This document shows, piece by piece, positions 33,630 to 44,987 of a DNA stretch of 64,000 bases. Within the stretch, counting starts at the first letter, position 1; every line of letters begins with the position of its first letter. This DNA comes from Panicum virgatum (taxonomy: Eukaryota > Streptophyta > Magnoliopsida > Poales > Poaceae). The stretch lies in contig NC_053148.1 of the NCBI RefSeq assembly GCF_016808335.1, forward strand, positions 15,466,433-15,530,432, in the 5' to 3' direction. Under the pieces are notes generated by a model. The model was not told the origin of the DNA and did no database searches. It saw nothing but the letters and a program-made list of their open reading frames with translations. Made by a program: the position numbers and the translations under genes.

Positions 33630-35116
33630 TGTTGACGCTCCTTAGCGCCCCAATTTATATACCGCAAGCGCACGGATCATGGTAGCTTTTCCCTTAGAGT
33701 ATTCCCCCAAGGTTTATCAATCCATGGATCGACAATGAACTTACTAGGGATTTCCATCTAATCTAACGGATCTATCCTAACATGAAGCATTGATTGCATA
33801 TAAAGGGTAAACCTTTGATAAATATGAGTGGTGTACAAAGGTTGATCTCATCCATGAACATCGGTAAGGATAAAGCATGACCGATGGCATGACTAAACCG
33901 ATCGCTCGCATTCTAGTTGTAGTTCTAGCTAAACGAGTAAGCACAACATGCATCTCATCCAAAGCCTCTTTAAACCAAAACCTCCAATCCAACCCCTCGG
34001 GAACCCCCCTACTCAGGCCACGCCCTGTCACGACACTCCCTTTGGACAAGGGCACCCACAAGCACGCTAGTGTCGAACCCCCCTGGGTAGATTCGGTATG
34101 AACTCCTAGACACCATAGCTACAAGAACACCCCATGCAATCTATCTCGAGAATAGATCTAGGAATAAGTACACCCAAGGCAAGAACAAAATCAAAGAGGA
34201 GAGACATGATCGCTAAATAGATCGGATGACATGAAGACATTACTCACATAATAGATTTGTTTGGATCATCACCACCACATATACACCATTGACGACTCCA
34301 ACTAGCTCATGAACTCCACCATGACACAACCACGCAGGGAGGCCATGGCGGCTAGGGGTGGCCTAAGCCATCTCCTAGACAACTTCGAAGACTTGTGGCG
34401 GCCGTCGTCTCCCTCCGGTCTTAGCCCTAGGTTTTCGTTGAGTTCTAGGTGGATGGATGCCGCGAGTTGAATAAGGTGCGAGCTATTTATAAGCCGAGGA
34501 AGCCACCGGTCGAAGGAGAGGCCGAACCGCCTCAGAAACGGGCTAGGCCGACCAGCCCCATGGGCCTAGGCCGGCCAGCCCCATGGGCCTAGGCCGGCCG
34601 GCCTACCCCCTTTCGGGCTCGCCTCGGTCTCATCTTTCGCGTGTAGACTCCTCGCATCTTCTAGAGTTTATGTCCTTCACGATTGCACCCCTTTGGACGT
34701 CGTTATATTGGAGATATCTTCGAGGAATGGATAGGATAGGAAATCCTTCCTTAAATATTCATTTGCTTTGCTTAATCCCGAAGTATCTTGATCTCATCCT
34801 CGTGGGTCGGTCCTTTGGGCTCTCTTGGAGGATGGATGTGAGTGAATGGGCTTCGAATCAACATGGGCTTTGGTCCTCCTTTTGGGCTTTGGCCTTCGTC
34901 TTTCTCCGTGTTAGCGTTCGATCATGGGCCTCGTCATTTCATGCTCCAAAATAGGCCAAAAACCTGTAAAAATGAAATTCCTCCAAAATATATATGCAAA
35001 CGTGAAAATGACCAATAATTAGGCCGGGGTTAGGATGGTTAGTGATTTTGATATTAAATTCATGCCATTATCAGGGATAAATAAGGGATAAAATGGGTAC
35101 TTAAGGAGCGCCAACA
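33630..35116 (-). repeat. 5' LTR of element C (1487 bp)
   Basis: It is the promoter-bearing LTR of the minus-strand element, with a TATA box at 34483-34492. It carries extra tandem units ending GGGCCTAGGCCGGCC at about 34550-34596 that the other LTR lacks. Confidence 0.85.
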
Positions 35117-35349
35117 GGCACCGATTAGTGCCACCATCTATTCCTCCTTGGGATTTTGGTACCGGTTGGTGGCACCACCCGGTGCCTATGCGCAAGTTTT
35201 GGTACCGGGTGGTGCTTTAACCCGGTACCAAAAGGCCTCCCTTTGAGCGCAGCTGGCCAAAGGTACCAGCTATTGTTGCAGCCGTCAGTACCGACTACAA
35301 CAATAGCTGGTACCTTTGGCCAGGACCTTTGGCCCGTTTTGTAGTAGTA
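35117..35349 (-). repeat. CACTA right terminus and subterminal repeats
   Basis: Contains GGTACCGG/CCGGTACC repeats in both orientations and a long perfect inverted repeat. Arms at 35255-35278 and 35298-35321 are 24 bp each with a 19-bp spacer. It ends, on the minus strand, with TACTACTACAAAACGGGCC. Confidence 0.75.
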
Positions 35350-35443
35350 CGTGCTCTCTTTTTGCCATGATGCGTCGTAGGGCCTCTTCAATCTCAACAG
35401 CGATCTCCTCCATCCTTCGCGATTGGTTCTAATCGGCAGGAAC
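35350..35443 (-). pseudogene. Cytochrome P450 (CYP72-type) exon fragment, left copy
   Basis: It matches the start of the right-hand exon (63225 onward): acceptor GTGCAG|GTTCC, then MEEIAVEIEEALRRIMAKRE. It is cut off by the CACTA terminus at 35349. The intact sister copy continues across the point of insertion, so the CACTA element arrived after the duplication. CGT at 35350-35352 is the likely 3-bp target site. Confidence 0.75.
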
Positions 35444-36099
35444 CTGCACGTACAGAAGGCATTAGTGTTAGATTTAATCTATCTATAAATAGAATCTTAG
35501 TTTAATTTAATCATGATCACTAATTAATCTTAATGCACAATCAATTACATAAGGACTAACCAGAGCCTAAAATCGTCATGGGCTTTGAAATCGTCATGGA
35601 AGCCTCTGTTCTTGTAGAGTTATTGATGTAGATGAAGCAGATTTGATCTTGCCAATTAAACAGATTTAGATCTCTCTGCTGATGAAGTAGATGAGAAAGT
35701 CGTGCTTCCAGCCACTCTAGTGGCAGGTGAAGGTGTGATTTGACCCTATTTTTACAGCCCACCAAATAATTCATTTATTCGAATTTGAAATTTTTATTCT
35801 AGTTCCTGCTATTTTTAAAAAAAATTGGATTCCCTCCAATGTTGATCTATCAAGCTACTTCGCGATCGAGACATGAAATATGTTTGATAAATAAAAATTC
35901 TTACGCATACAAAATTAAATTATATGGAAATAAAACACCATTATAGTATATCATTAGAGTACATCATTAAAGTGCGCATTCAATATATGTTTTCTTCTAT
36001 TCGCTAGGAACGCTACTCGGCGGCTCTTGATTGTCCCACTCACGAAGGCCAATGTATTTATCATCCATTGCTGATTCTTGTGCATCGTAAAAATATCTG

Positions 36100-36480
36100 G
36101 ACGTTTATAGGTTGGCCAAACAAAATGATCTTTCTACTATTGATTACCCTAATTTAATGATGGATAATATTAATGAGGTGACCGACAAGCGTTTAAGGGT
36201 TCTTAAGAAGATTGAAAAAGACAAGCTTCGGGAGGCTAGAGCTTACAACAAAAAAGGTAAAGGGAAATTTTTTTAGGTTGGTGATCTTGGTTTGAAAGAT
36301 AATTGTACCTCTTGGGATGAAGAATAACAAGTTCAGCAAGTGATCATCAAGTTGGGAAAGTCTATACAAAATTGTCAAAGTTATCTTTCAGAATTCATAT
36401 ACGATGGAGACACTGCAAGGAAAGCATTTACCTAGGGCTCTTAATGGAAGATACTTGAAGAAATAATATTCTAGCATATA
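36100..36480 (+). pseudogene. Ty3/gypsy integrase C-terminal fragment, left copy
   Basis: Translation with breaks gives LAKQNDLSTIDYPNLMMDNI, EVTDKRLRVLKKIEKDKL, REARAYNKKGKGKF, then VGDL and, in another frame, PRALNGRYLKKYY. This is the usual end of a gypsy polyprotein. Several frameshifts are present, shared in part with the right-arm copy. Confidence 0.7.
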
Positions 36481-36620
36481 GCAAGACGCTTGACGGTGAA
36501 GATGGCCGACATGAGAGTAACACCCTTAGTATTATTTTTAGGCCAGCATATTCTGTGTAAAGCATAATTCTTAGACTAGGTTCTAATAGTTGATTTTTGG
36601 CTTGCAAAGCTCATCGAAAA

Positions 36621-36976
36621 GGCAGGGGGCATATGTTGACAGCTAAAATTGGCAAAAAGCTGTGGCCAATCGGTCTGGTCGAGACCTGTGTAATCCGAGT
36701 AGGTTAAGATCTGTAATTAGAAATCTTTTTTGTAACTAACTCGCGAAGGGGTACAACTTCTCCAGCCTCATATTCCAGCCGCTTGCTAACCTGCTCATCG
36801 CCTACGAGGGAGCGGTAACCGTGCCGCCGACGGCAAATAGTTTCCCATCGGCACCGGCCCGGGAAGTAAAGTTGGTAGTCGCTGATGTGGTAGGTATGTA
36901 AATGTGTGCTAGATGATGTCGCATTTTTTAATCTAGACTAACCTATCTCCGATTTCTGCCCAACTCAGATGCGAGG
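36621..36976 (+). repeat. Polypurine tract and truncated gypsy LTR, left copy
   Basis: AAAAGGCAGGGGGCATA is followed by TGTTGACAGCTAAAATTGGC at 36634, the start of an LTR. The far end of this LTR is not identifiable. The right-arm copy starts at 62034 on the minus strand. Confidence 0.6.
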
Positions 36977-36979
36977 TCA

Positions 36980-38780
36980 GGCTGTCTGCACTCGTGACCC
37001 TCTATATTCATCCTCTAAACAGAATATTATGTCCTGGTCATCGAGATTCCCTCCTCTATATCAATTTCTTCGGCACTCGTCATACTTTATATCTCATCCT
37101 CTATATCCTAATCATCAATCTACCCACTTCTTCTATAGTCACTGGAGAGTGGGACCCACCCTGTATCTCTCTCACCTCCCCCCTCTCTCTCTCTCACCCC
37201 TACTCACTCCCGCCGGCGCGCCGCACCATCCTCTGCTCGCTCCCGCCGGCGACTCGCACCCTCCACTGGAGACGAGCCGTGGTGCCCCGGCGCCCCTCCC
37301 CTGCTCCCTCTCGCCGTTGCAGGCTGTGCCGCCCCTCCCTGCTTGCTCCACGCATGACATGGTGCGCGGCGGCCATGGAGCTTGGGTTCACCGGCGACGG
37401 CGAGGGCGGCTGCCGGGTGGCTAAGGGGCAGCTAGGGAGCTTCAGAGAGGTGGGGCGCATCATGTGCGCGCGTCATCATCCAAGTAGAGGGGCTGCAGGT
37501 GGCTGGCGACGAGCTCGGCGGCTCAGCCATGGTGGCCGCGATGGCGTAGGCCACGTTCCGATCACAACGGTGATGAATGCGCAAGAACATCGTGTGCACG
37601 AGCATCGTTGAGGTGAGGGAAACTTGACTCCGGGGTAAAACGAAGAAGACTAAGCCCGGGAGGGGGCTCTCACCATGAAGGTGGCCGCGGCAGCCTAGGC
37701 AGCGCTTGGTGGCCGGTGGGCAGTGATTTCAGCGCATGGCCGGCTGGGATGAGTTAGGCAGGATGTCGGGGAGGCCGTGAGGAAGCTCCACACGCGAGTA
37801 ATTGGAAGTGAGCGAGGTGGTTCGGGCGAATTTGGCCGGATGGCGGTGGGGTGCGACAGTTGCGGCGGAGGCGGCCGATAGGGGGGCACGGAAGAGCAGG
37901 GGCCCCCGATGGCGCTGACCCCTCCCTCCCCGACATGGCGAATTGGAGAAACAGGGGCCCCGCCGAGCTCTCTCGGTTCCACCCCCAAGCTCAAAGTAGA
38001 GCCTCCATCCCCGCGGCGGCAGTGTAACAGAGCTGCAGGGGCCTCGGCGGGCCACAGCGCGGCCGCTGCGGGGCGCGCGTGACCACGGCCGCAGCGGAGC
38101 GACCTCGACAGGGCGCGTGGTGGCTGCAGCGGGGCGGCCACGACGGGGCACGCGCGGTGGCCGTGGCAGGCCTGAGGAGCAGCGGCGCGTGCAGCCGTGG
38201 CAAGACGGAGTAGCCGCGGAGCTCCCGGCGGTGCTAGAAATCAGCTCTCCCCGGCGCCGTCCCCCTCCCGGCGGCGCTCGAAATCTGCGGCGGCGAGTCG
38301 ATGGCAGGCAGCGACGAGGCGATGGGCACATGGTGGCGAGGCAGCAGCGGCGGCGGTGGCGGGAGGACAGCGGCCCCGATGGGGCGCACGGGCCGTCCTC
38401 TTCTCCCTCCAGATCCCGGCGGCGCTCGAACTCCGCGGCGGCGAGGCGATGGCGGCGCGGCGCTGCAGCGGCGGGGCTCCTCTCCCGCGCGTCCTCGCCG
38501 GCTCCTCCCTCCCGTGGCGGGGCTCCGCCCGGCGGCACGGCCTCGACGATGGGGCTCTGGCGGCGTGTGCGGACCAGAAGTCACGTGGCGGTAGAGGTGA
38601 GCGGAGGCACGACGGTGGGAGGCGGGCCCCGAACCACGGTGGCCGGTAGCGCGCGCCCGCTATCGCCCTACATTTGGCGGGCACGGGACGGTAGCGGGAG
38701 CTTTCCCGTTCCCCGCTGCAGCGCCTTTTTCGTCTAAATGCTCCTCAAGTGAGCTATTCAGGGTCCCAGTGTGGATAGCC
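36980..38780. mobile_element. PIF/Harbinger-type non-autonomous element (1.8 kb, GC-rich interior)
   Basis: Terminal inverted repeats GGCTGTCTGCACTCGTGACC and GGCTATCCACACTGGGACC match well, and both ends are flanked by the 3-bp duplication TCA (36977-36979, 38781-38783). The ends resemble Ping/Tourist-type termini. The interior (37200-38650) is very GC-rich, with long open frames in all phases on both strands, but no transposase is recognised. Host gene capture (Pack-type) is possible but not shown. Confidence 0.7.
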
Positions 38781-38891
38781 TCAGGGTGCCAATTTTCCCC
38801 ATAGGGGCGGATCCCCGTGGAAAACAGACCCCAACGGGGTTGAGATGAGGTCCGATTCTCCCCGCGAGGAAGCGGATTGGGGCCCCAAAAT

Positions 38892-39648
38892 CAGGGCCGT
38901 CTCCAGGAATTTGAGGTCCCGATGCGAAATGCAAATTGGGGCCCTAAATTTTTTTTAAAATAGTTGTCTAATATTACTAATTAAGATTGAGCGGGTGTTT
39001 GTATTTTTTATACAACAACTTTCACTGCTGCAAAAAACAATTTATAGGAAGGTCCTATTTTTTCTTGGGGCTGTCAAAATATAACATGCTCCTATAAAGA
39101 GAGCGGGGCTATGTAGCACCTGATGCATCCTTAGAAACGTTTTTTAGGACAGATGACGTCATTACCCGCTTCTGAAAATAGGGCGCATTTTTAGGGGCGG
39201 GTGATGGTGTCACCCACCCTTATAAATTGATTTTTAGGGGCAGATGACGCCTCCACCCGCCCCTAAAAGCTTCCAGATTAATCTATCCACTAATAAATCA
39301 CTAGGGGCGGGTATAATTATCGGATTAAATGATAAATAAAATATTTAGGACACTGTTGATTAATCTAGCTACTAATTAAACCTACATCTGAGATGTTTTC
39401 ATTTTTAATCTTTGAAGAGGAGAAACGATAAGTGATTACTTATAACTTGATTCGAGTACTTTATTATTGACTTACTATCAATCGATTTTTACCAAAGCAC
39501 TAACCAGTTAGACAGCTGATCTTCAAAATACTTGAGGACCTAACAGACGGATGTGCTACAGACCTATACCTATACTTGGGCTTAGGGGCCCACCTATTTG
39601 AGGGCCCTGTGCGAGCGCCCACCTCGCACACCCTCCTCAACGGGCCTG
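38892..39648. mobile_element. hAT-type non-autonomous element
   Basis: Ends CAGGGCCGTCTCCAGG and, on the other strand, CAGGCCCGTTGAGGAGG are typical of hAT elements. The 8-bp target duplication is CCCAAAAT (38884-38891) versus CCCGAAAT (39649-39656), 7 of 8 matching. The interior holds a second small repeat-rich insertion at about 39120-39320. Confidence 0.7.
39120..39320. repeat. Inverted GGGGCGGGT repeats inside the hAT element
   Basis: Alternating TTTTTAGGGGCGGGTGA and CACCCGCCCCTAAAA blocks form several inverted pairs, as in subterminal regions of small DNA transposons. Exact ends were not found. Confidence 0.4.
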
Positions 39649-39676
39649 CCCGAAATGTTAATGAGGCGGGGCCGGA

Positions 39677-39775
39677 GATGATTTCTCACCCGCGAGGCAC
39701 CATGGGCCCCGAAGTATGTAGTGGCCCATAAACAATTGCAGCCCATCAAAGCTCAATAGGTCAATTCCACTCGTT
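39677..39775. repeat. Left arm of the inverted duplication, inner block (99 bp)
   Basis: It is the reverse complement of 60495-60593 with 6 mismatches in 99 positions counted by eye (about 94%). Confidence 0.85.
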
Positions 39776-41658
39776 CGCATGTATAGATTCGAGGACGACA
39801 CGGTGACAGTCACGGATGAGTTGTCTGCCATGGTTGGCAGGTAGTCTATATGGTACACGCCTCGGCCAATTTATCTCCAGTGCCCCACGCTCGACGCAAT
39901 AGATCAGACTTGATGATGGATTTGGGTTCCTGGGTACACGAGAGGGTAATATGGTGGTAACAAAAAAAATTGATTGGTGGCAGATTCATCCCCTAACATG
40001 CGGTTTCTACGGGTCTATACACCCCATCCCACCTCCCTCAGACCTGACAGGCAGGGCTAACAACATGAGGGGTACGATGGGTCCAATATAGGTGAGAAAC
40101 ATTTTTAATTGTTTTCGATCTTTTTATACAAAAAACTAGCAGAGACGCACGCGTGACACGCACGTGCCACATGATCTATAATTACTCAACTTGGATTGTC
40201 GACTCGGGCTGGATTTGAAAGCTTCTAATAATTCTAGAGTCTTTTATGTGAATCAACGAATATACAAGAAAATAATGAATAGTTACAGACTTCTACGGGG
40301 ACTTTAGTGCAAAAGCTTCAAGAGCTCCTCATGCTTTACCGGGCCTTTAGCAGCTCTCCTTGCTAGCTGGCGAGTTATTTAACTATTTGCCATCCTTACG
40401 GATGACACCTACTCATTTGCTATCTTTATTTTGGCAATTATATTTTTGCAACCTCTACACGCGAAAATAATTATTTGCCATTTTTGCCGATGTGGTATGC
40501 CATGTCACCCAGCGGCATGCGAAAAGACCATTGTACCCACTACCTTTCTCCTTCTTCCCCACCGAAGAAAGCAAGCCACAACCATGGCGTCTGCTTCTCC
40601 CTTCCCTGCTCTTTCTCCACTGAAGCAAGCAAGCCACGCCCACCAAATCCAAGCTCTCTCTATGCCATGGAACTCTGCTTCTCCATTCTCTGTTCCAAGG
40701 AAAGGAGTACACAAGTTTGCTTTCTACCCCCTTCCTTTCCTTTCCAAAGTCGTAACCTCCGATGATAGCACCACCGCAACAACAAATCAATGGATCCAAG
40801 CATCAGACTACCTCTTCCTATTTCCCCTACGAGCAGGACCGAAGCAACAAGGGAAGGTGGAGGAAATGTGGACCCGGCATTGCGGGTTGCCGGGGGTCTG
40901 AGGTGAGCAGGACCGAAGCAACAAGGGAAGGCGGCAGGAACATGAGCCACAGGACATGTGGGGGCGTCCGGCCGACGAGGTGGCTGAAGCGCCGCCAAGA
41001 GCGGCAGACGATGCAGTGGGCGAGATGGTCGGCGAAGCGGAGGTGGAGTGCTAGTGCTAGAGAGGCGATGATGTGGTTGCCGCTAAGGCGGCGAGGGTGA
41101 TCCCTAGTTCTCAGGGTAGGGCGGTGGTGCCACCACCATTGTTGCACGGCGTGACGGTGGGGTTGCATGGGAATGCCATTCATCTCCATGCCGGTGGGCA
41201 CGTGCATCATGGTCACGGCGTCAGCTCGGTCTCTCCCGGGCGGGAACGACGGGCTGGGTAGGAATCGCGGTGACAAAAATAACCCTTTTTTTTGCCAAAA
41301 CATCCCCTAACATACTGTTTCTATGAGTCTGCATCCTCTCTCACCTTCCTGGATCCTAACAAGCGGGTCCAATGTGAGGATAACAGCGAGACCGATCTGA
41401 GTAACAAATATTTTTAATTGTCTTTGAACTTTATAGTATATAAATATAGATAGATACTACATAGATAGATATATGGGATCTGGCCGGCCTAGCAGACGCT
41501 CTTATGAAGCAGCATATCCTCGCTTCTGGTTGGATCATTCTTGGAACTATGACTTTGTAGTCTTGTCTACCAATGATTAGTCTTGAGCCGAATTTCTAAC
41601 AGATTCGTACCAAGAATAACAAGAAAAATTGAAACCAACCACGAGATGGGGGGGGTTG
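39776..41658. other. Region without a recognised gene; diverged direct repeats
   Basis: About 150 bp at 39960-40110 recur in direct orientation at 41270-41420 (shared CATCCCCTAACAT, TTTCTA and GGTCCAAT blocks, and TTTTTAATTG). A 27-bp direct repeat (GAGCAGGACCGAAGCAACAA...) occurs at 40830 and 40908. The GC-rich part (40850-41260) has open frames in all phases without family resemblance. Confidence 0.5.
40136..40172 (-). mobile_element. Possible Helitron 3' terminus
   Basis: On the minus strand a GC hairpin-like stretch (CACGTGCGTGTCACGCGTG) is followed by CTCTGCTAG then T, the layout of plant Helitron 3' ends (hairpin then CTRR|T). No matching 5' end was located. Confidence 0.35.
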
Positions 41659-42840
41659 TAGGGATGAAAACAGTCGGGAACGGTTGGGAAAACCCCTTAA
41701 CCATTCCCGCAACTGTATTTTTTGGTCGGGAACGGAAGAGAAAATGGGAAAGTCGGATGGAAAAACGAAATCAGTATTACGGGATATCGGGAACGGAATC
41801 AATCAGTCGGGAGCATGCCGATTACGATCGGGAATCGATAACTCAACGGAAAAATACATACAACCACTTCAAACATTTAACTCGACAAAATAATTACAAC
41901 AATGCATAAGTAACATGGAAATAAGACTCGTATAACTAAGCAAAACAGGTAAAGTGAATCACAAATTCACAATTCACTCAGTAACACAGGCACACAATAA
42001 TTCACATTTCCAACACAGCCAACACACCCGACGGCGACAAGCCTGGGGGGAGGCGGGCGATCGGGGTGGGGGTTGGCGGTGACCTACAGCAGGCTTGGGA
42101 ACTAGTGGCGGACTGGAGGGCGGCTGCACCACGGCAGGTCTGGGGCGGCGGCGGCCAGCAGAGGGCCTGGGATAGCATCCAGCGGTGGCGTGCCTGGGGC
42201 GGCGACCGGCGGAGCCGCAGGTGGCAAGCGGCGGCGTGCCTGGGGCGGCGGCCGGCGGAGCCACTGGCCGTTGGCGGGTCGACAATGGAGCCTGGGGACG
42301 CGCCGACGAGGCCGATGGCGGGAGGTCCGAGGGGTGAGGGCATGTGGCGGCGTGATCGGCGGCTGCCCCCCTGCCGGGCCGGAGGAGAGGGGTGCTGCGT
42401 CAGTGACATGGCGGGAAGAAGAAGCGTGCGGTGCGGCGGCACTAGTGCACCGCCACCGTAGCAGCAAGGGGCGGGGTGCGGCAGCGGGCTAGGGGTGGGG
42501 GTCGGGATCAGGAAGGGGAGGGACTGGGGACTGGGTCTCTAAGAGGGAGACTTAGGGTTAGGGTTGGTTTGGCCTTGGGTGCCGATGGAGGATACTGGGC
42601 TGGGCCGAGTCCGTGGGTTGAATTGGGGATTTACGTACACAAATAGGGGAATTTTTCCGGCTGAAAACGGTCAGGAAAAATACCCCAACCGTTTTGGTTC
42701 CTGTTACCGCCCATTTTCCCGTTTTCTTTTTCCGTTTTTCTATTTTTTAAGCGGAAACGGTTTACTGTCAGTTTATACGGTAAACGGAGCCGGTCAGAAT
42801 GGAATTTTCCGGTCCCATTTTCAACCAGGGGGGGTCGTCC
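41659..42840. mobile_element. hAT-like non-autonomous element with GC-rich core
   Basis: The ends are rich in inverted GGGAACGG/CCGTTTCC-type blocks: TAGGGATGAAAACAG on the left and, reversed, CCTGGTTGAAAATGGG on the right. The flanks GGGGGTTG and GGGGGTCG could be an 8-bp duplication (7 of 8). The core at 42040-42500 is GC-rich with an internal repeat of GGCGTGCCTGGGGCGGCG. Exact ends are uncertain. Confidence 0.5.
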
Positions 42841-44987
42841 TACCACGCAGCACAGCATATCACACAACTTAAATTGGACCACACGTCCCTGGGTGGCTGG
42901 CCCCAAGCCCATGTTTTTTATCGTCGCGTGCTCCCGAGATTGCCCCTCCATCCAGCCCCCCTCTTGAAGCCCTAACCTGAATCGGCAACCTTCGAGGAGC
43001 GCGCCGGCGACGCCTGCTCCTATCGCCGGAGTTCTCTGAGCATCAGACGGTAGCAGCCAGCGGGGTTAGTTCGAGGCCTATCTTCTCGTCCTGGTTGGTC
43101 ACAGATTAGGGTTTACGGGACCCGACCAAGATGGTCGAATCCGGTCAGTTTTCCGGCCAAATCTGATGGCCCCATACAGGTAATCGCAGATGCCCGGCCC
43201 TTCCCATCATCTGCGTCGTCTATTGCGCCGTCTGGCTCCACGCTGGTGAGTTGTGGGCGGATCTTTGCGGATCCAATCTGGTAATACGTTGATCCCTTTC
43301 TTCCCATGATCGAATCGGCAATAATATTAAATCTTTGTCTCAACATATTTTTGATTTTTTTTATGATCGTGTACTAGCTAGCTAGGTGCCTTGTATGGTC
43401 GCAGTGATGTCCTTCGTTCCTCATCTCTTGCATCTGTGACCAAATTTTGCTTGGGGAGGGTTTCTGTGACGCAGGGTTCGGATCCTAGCTATATATTTGT
43501 GCTGTGGAGTCCAGGGTATATTATGTGATGTGTTTCTCTCAGGGATGTCGTGGAATTATAAAACTAACAAGATGGACTCCTATTGTTATTATTCAACTAT
43601 GCGGCAGCATGTCCAAACTCTAAAGCGATGCAAATTATTCTTTTCAGCTGTAAGAATCAAGAACCTTGCATGCAATAGTATTTGTGATTTAGTATGTTCT
43701 CTTCTCAAAGGAATGGGATCTTTTTTTTTGAAAGGCAAGGAAGCATATGTGAGACAGGTGCAAAGTTCCATTTATCCACTTCTGGCACTGGTATATATGG
43801 TAGTCTTGTTTATGTTCAGCATATTACAAGTTCCACTTTATCTACTTTGGCACTGGTAAATCCTACTAATGTTTAGCATATCAGCATATATATGCTTGTT
43901 GCATGATTTGTGCTGACTATTGCTTCTATGACAGTTAGCATTTGCAATCCTGGTGTATTTTAGGCATAGACTTGTTCCTTTGAATGCTCAGTGAAATTTT
44001 TAGCCTCTTATTTTTTGGGTACCTCCTCAATGAACTTTTGTTGGAACAACGATGTTATAATAGGCTTGTTAGCAACACTGTGGATACAGAAAACTTCCAA
44101 GTTCTGATGACCATATTAAATTAGACTTTGACAATTGTTTTATTAGCTGTCTTACACATATTTTGAGGTGCTAATAGACAACTTAATTTTAGGCTATTTT
44201 AGGCATAATTTTTTGAAGTTTTTTTATAGAAATCAAACATTTCCAGAAATTAAAAATAAATATCTTGAATTTATTTATTAGAACTTGCAAATGGTGACAG
44301 ATGGAATGATCAGTCAGGAGCTTTACCTTAATTATTATCTCACAGCAAACCTTCAAATCTTCATGCCTCTCTATCCAAAATCATTGTGCTACTAATTAGT
44401 TATAAGCTGCTCCTTTCTGTAGCAACTTAGATTACCAGAGTGAACGACTAATTCCTTTATGTTATTCATCTATTGAAAAGCAAGAACAATCTTGTCATTT
44501 ATGGTCATCCTCTTTATTAATCTTGGCATGTTCCTTATTTCACATAATTATGGTAAGTGTTCTTAAAGAATTTTTTCTAACTTCTTGCCAATGGTAACTG
44601 AATGACTCTTTTTTCCTTTTAGTTACAATGAATCAAGTGATAAAAGATAAGATCTAAAAAGAAATTCGTAGTTGTAGTTTCTGGACTATTGATTAAAGTG
44701 GATTACTCCTTTGATTTTCTCCTCTTCTTGGGGAAACTGAACTCATTAAGGTTTGACATACCAGTTGAATCTTGTAATGCTTGTACGATTAATACTTTCT
44801 CTGGCAAGATTGAATTTGTTTCACTCAGCCATTAACATTTGATAGTCAGTAGAAATTATGAACCAAAATCGAAATGTACTACCACTTATCTTGCAAAGTG
44901 TTCACATCATAGTTACATAAATATGAAATTTGTATTATGAAGAACACTTCATTTTCAATCAAAAAAGTCTGCTTTTTTAAATGTGTA
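42841..44987. other. Gene-desert stretch with a 5'-UTR-like start
   Basis: 42950-43320 is GC-rich and looks like the leader of a plant gene: CCCTAACC-type motif, CATACAG|GTAATC splice-like junction, TTTCTCTCAG|GG acceptor-like site at about 43541. The following open frame (MSWNYKTNKMDSYCYYSTMR...) matches no family I know. Beyond that the sequence is AT-rich without coding signal. Confidence 0.3.

Larger units (their letters stand above)
26373..35116 (-). mobile_element. Non-autonomous LTR retrotransposon C (Athila-like ends, no coding region)
   Basis: Flanked by a perfect 5-bp target duplication GGCAC (26368-26372 and 35117-35121). LTRs are 26373-27814 and 33630-35116, with ends TGTTGACGCTCC / GGAGCGCCAACA. 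A perfect tRNA-Asp primer site next to the right LTR sets the orientation to minus. The 5.8-kb interior has no recognisable gag, pol or env. It fits the large retrotransposon derivative (LARD) pattern and would depend on an autonomous Athila- or Tat-like partner. Confidence 0.85.
18468..35349 (-). mobile_element. CACTA (En/Spm) DNA transposon with three nested insertions
   Basis: The minus-strand TNP2 transposase reads from 25740 to 18468, interrupted by the gypsy element at 19336-24680. The 5' subterminal region (26150-26372 and 35117-35349) is interrupted by the element at 26373-35116. The right end, read on the minus strand, is TACTACTACAAAACGGGCC, one base off CACTACTACAAAAC, and lies inside a P450 exon. 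The other end is beyond the left edge, behind the Athila/Tat nest. It is probably immobile, with a mutated terminus and broken transposase. Confidence 0.85.
35350..36979. repeat. Left arm of the large inverted duplication, outer block
   Basis: The reverse complement of 61675-63330 aligns along this whole block, with roughly 95% identity in a 150-bp stretch compared by eye (around 36005-36160). It contains the P450 exon piece, AT-rich intron-like sequence, an integrase tail and an LTR start. Confidence 0.8.

Noticed and set aside
37729..38737. Open frames up to 269 aa on both strands inside the Harbinger element
   Set aside because: All six frames are open because of GC content; composition is Arg/Pro/Ala-rich without a domain.
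42002..42492. GC-rich open frames in the hAT-like element
   Set aside because: Open in several frames at once and built from repeats of GGCGGCG; no domain.
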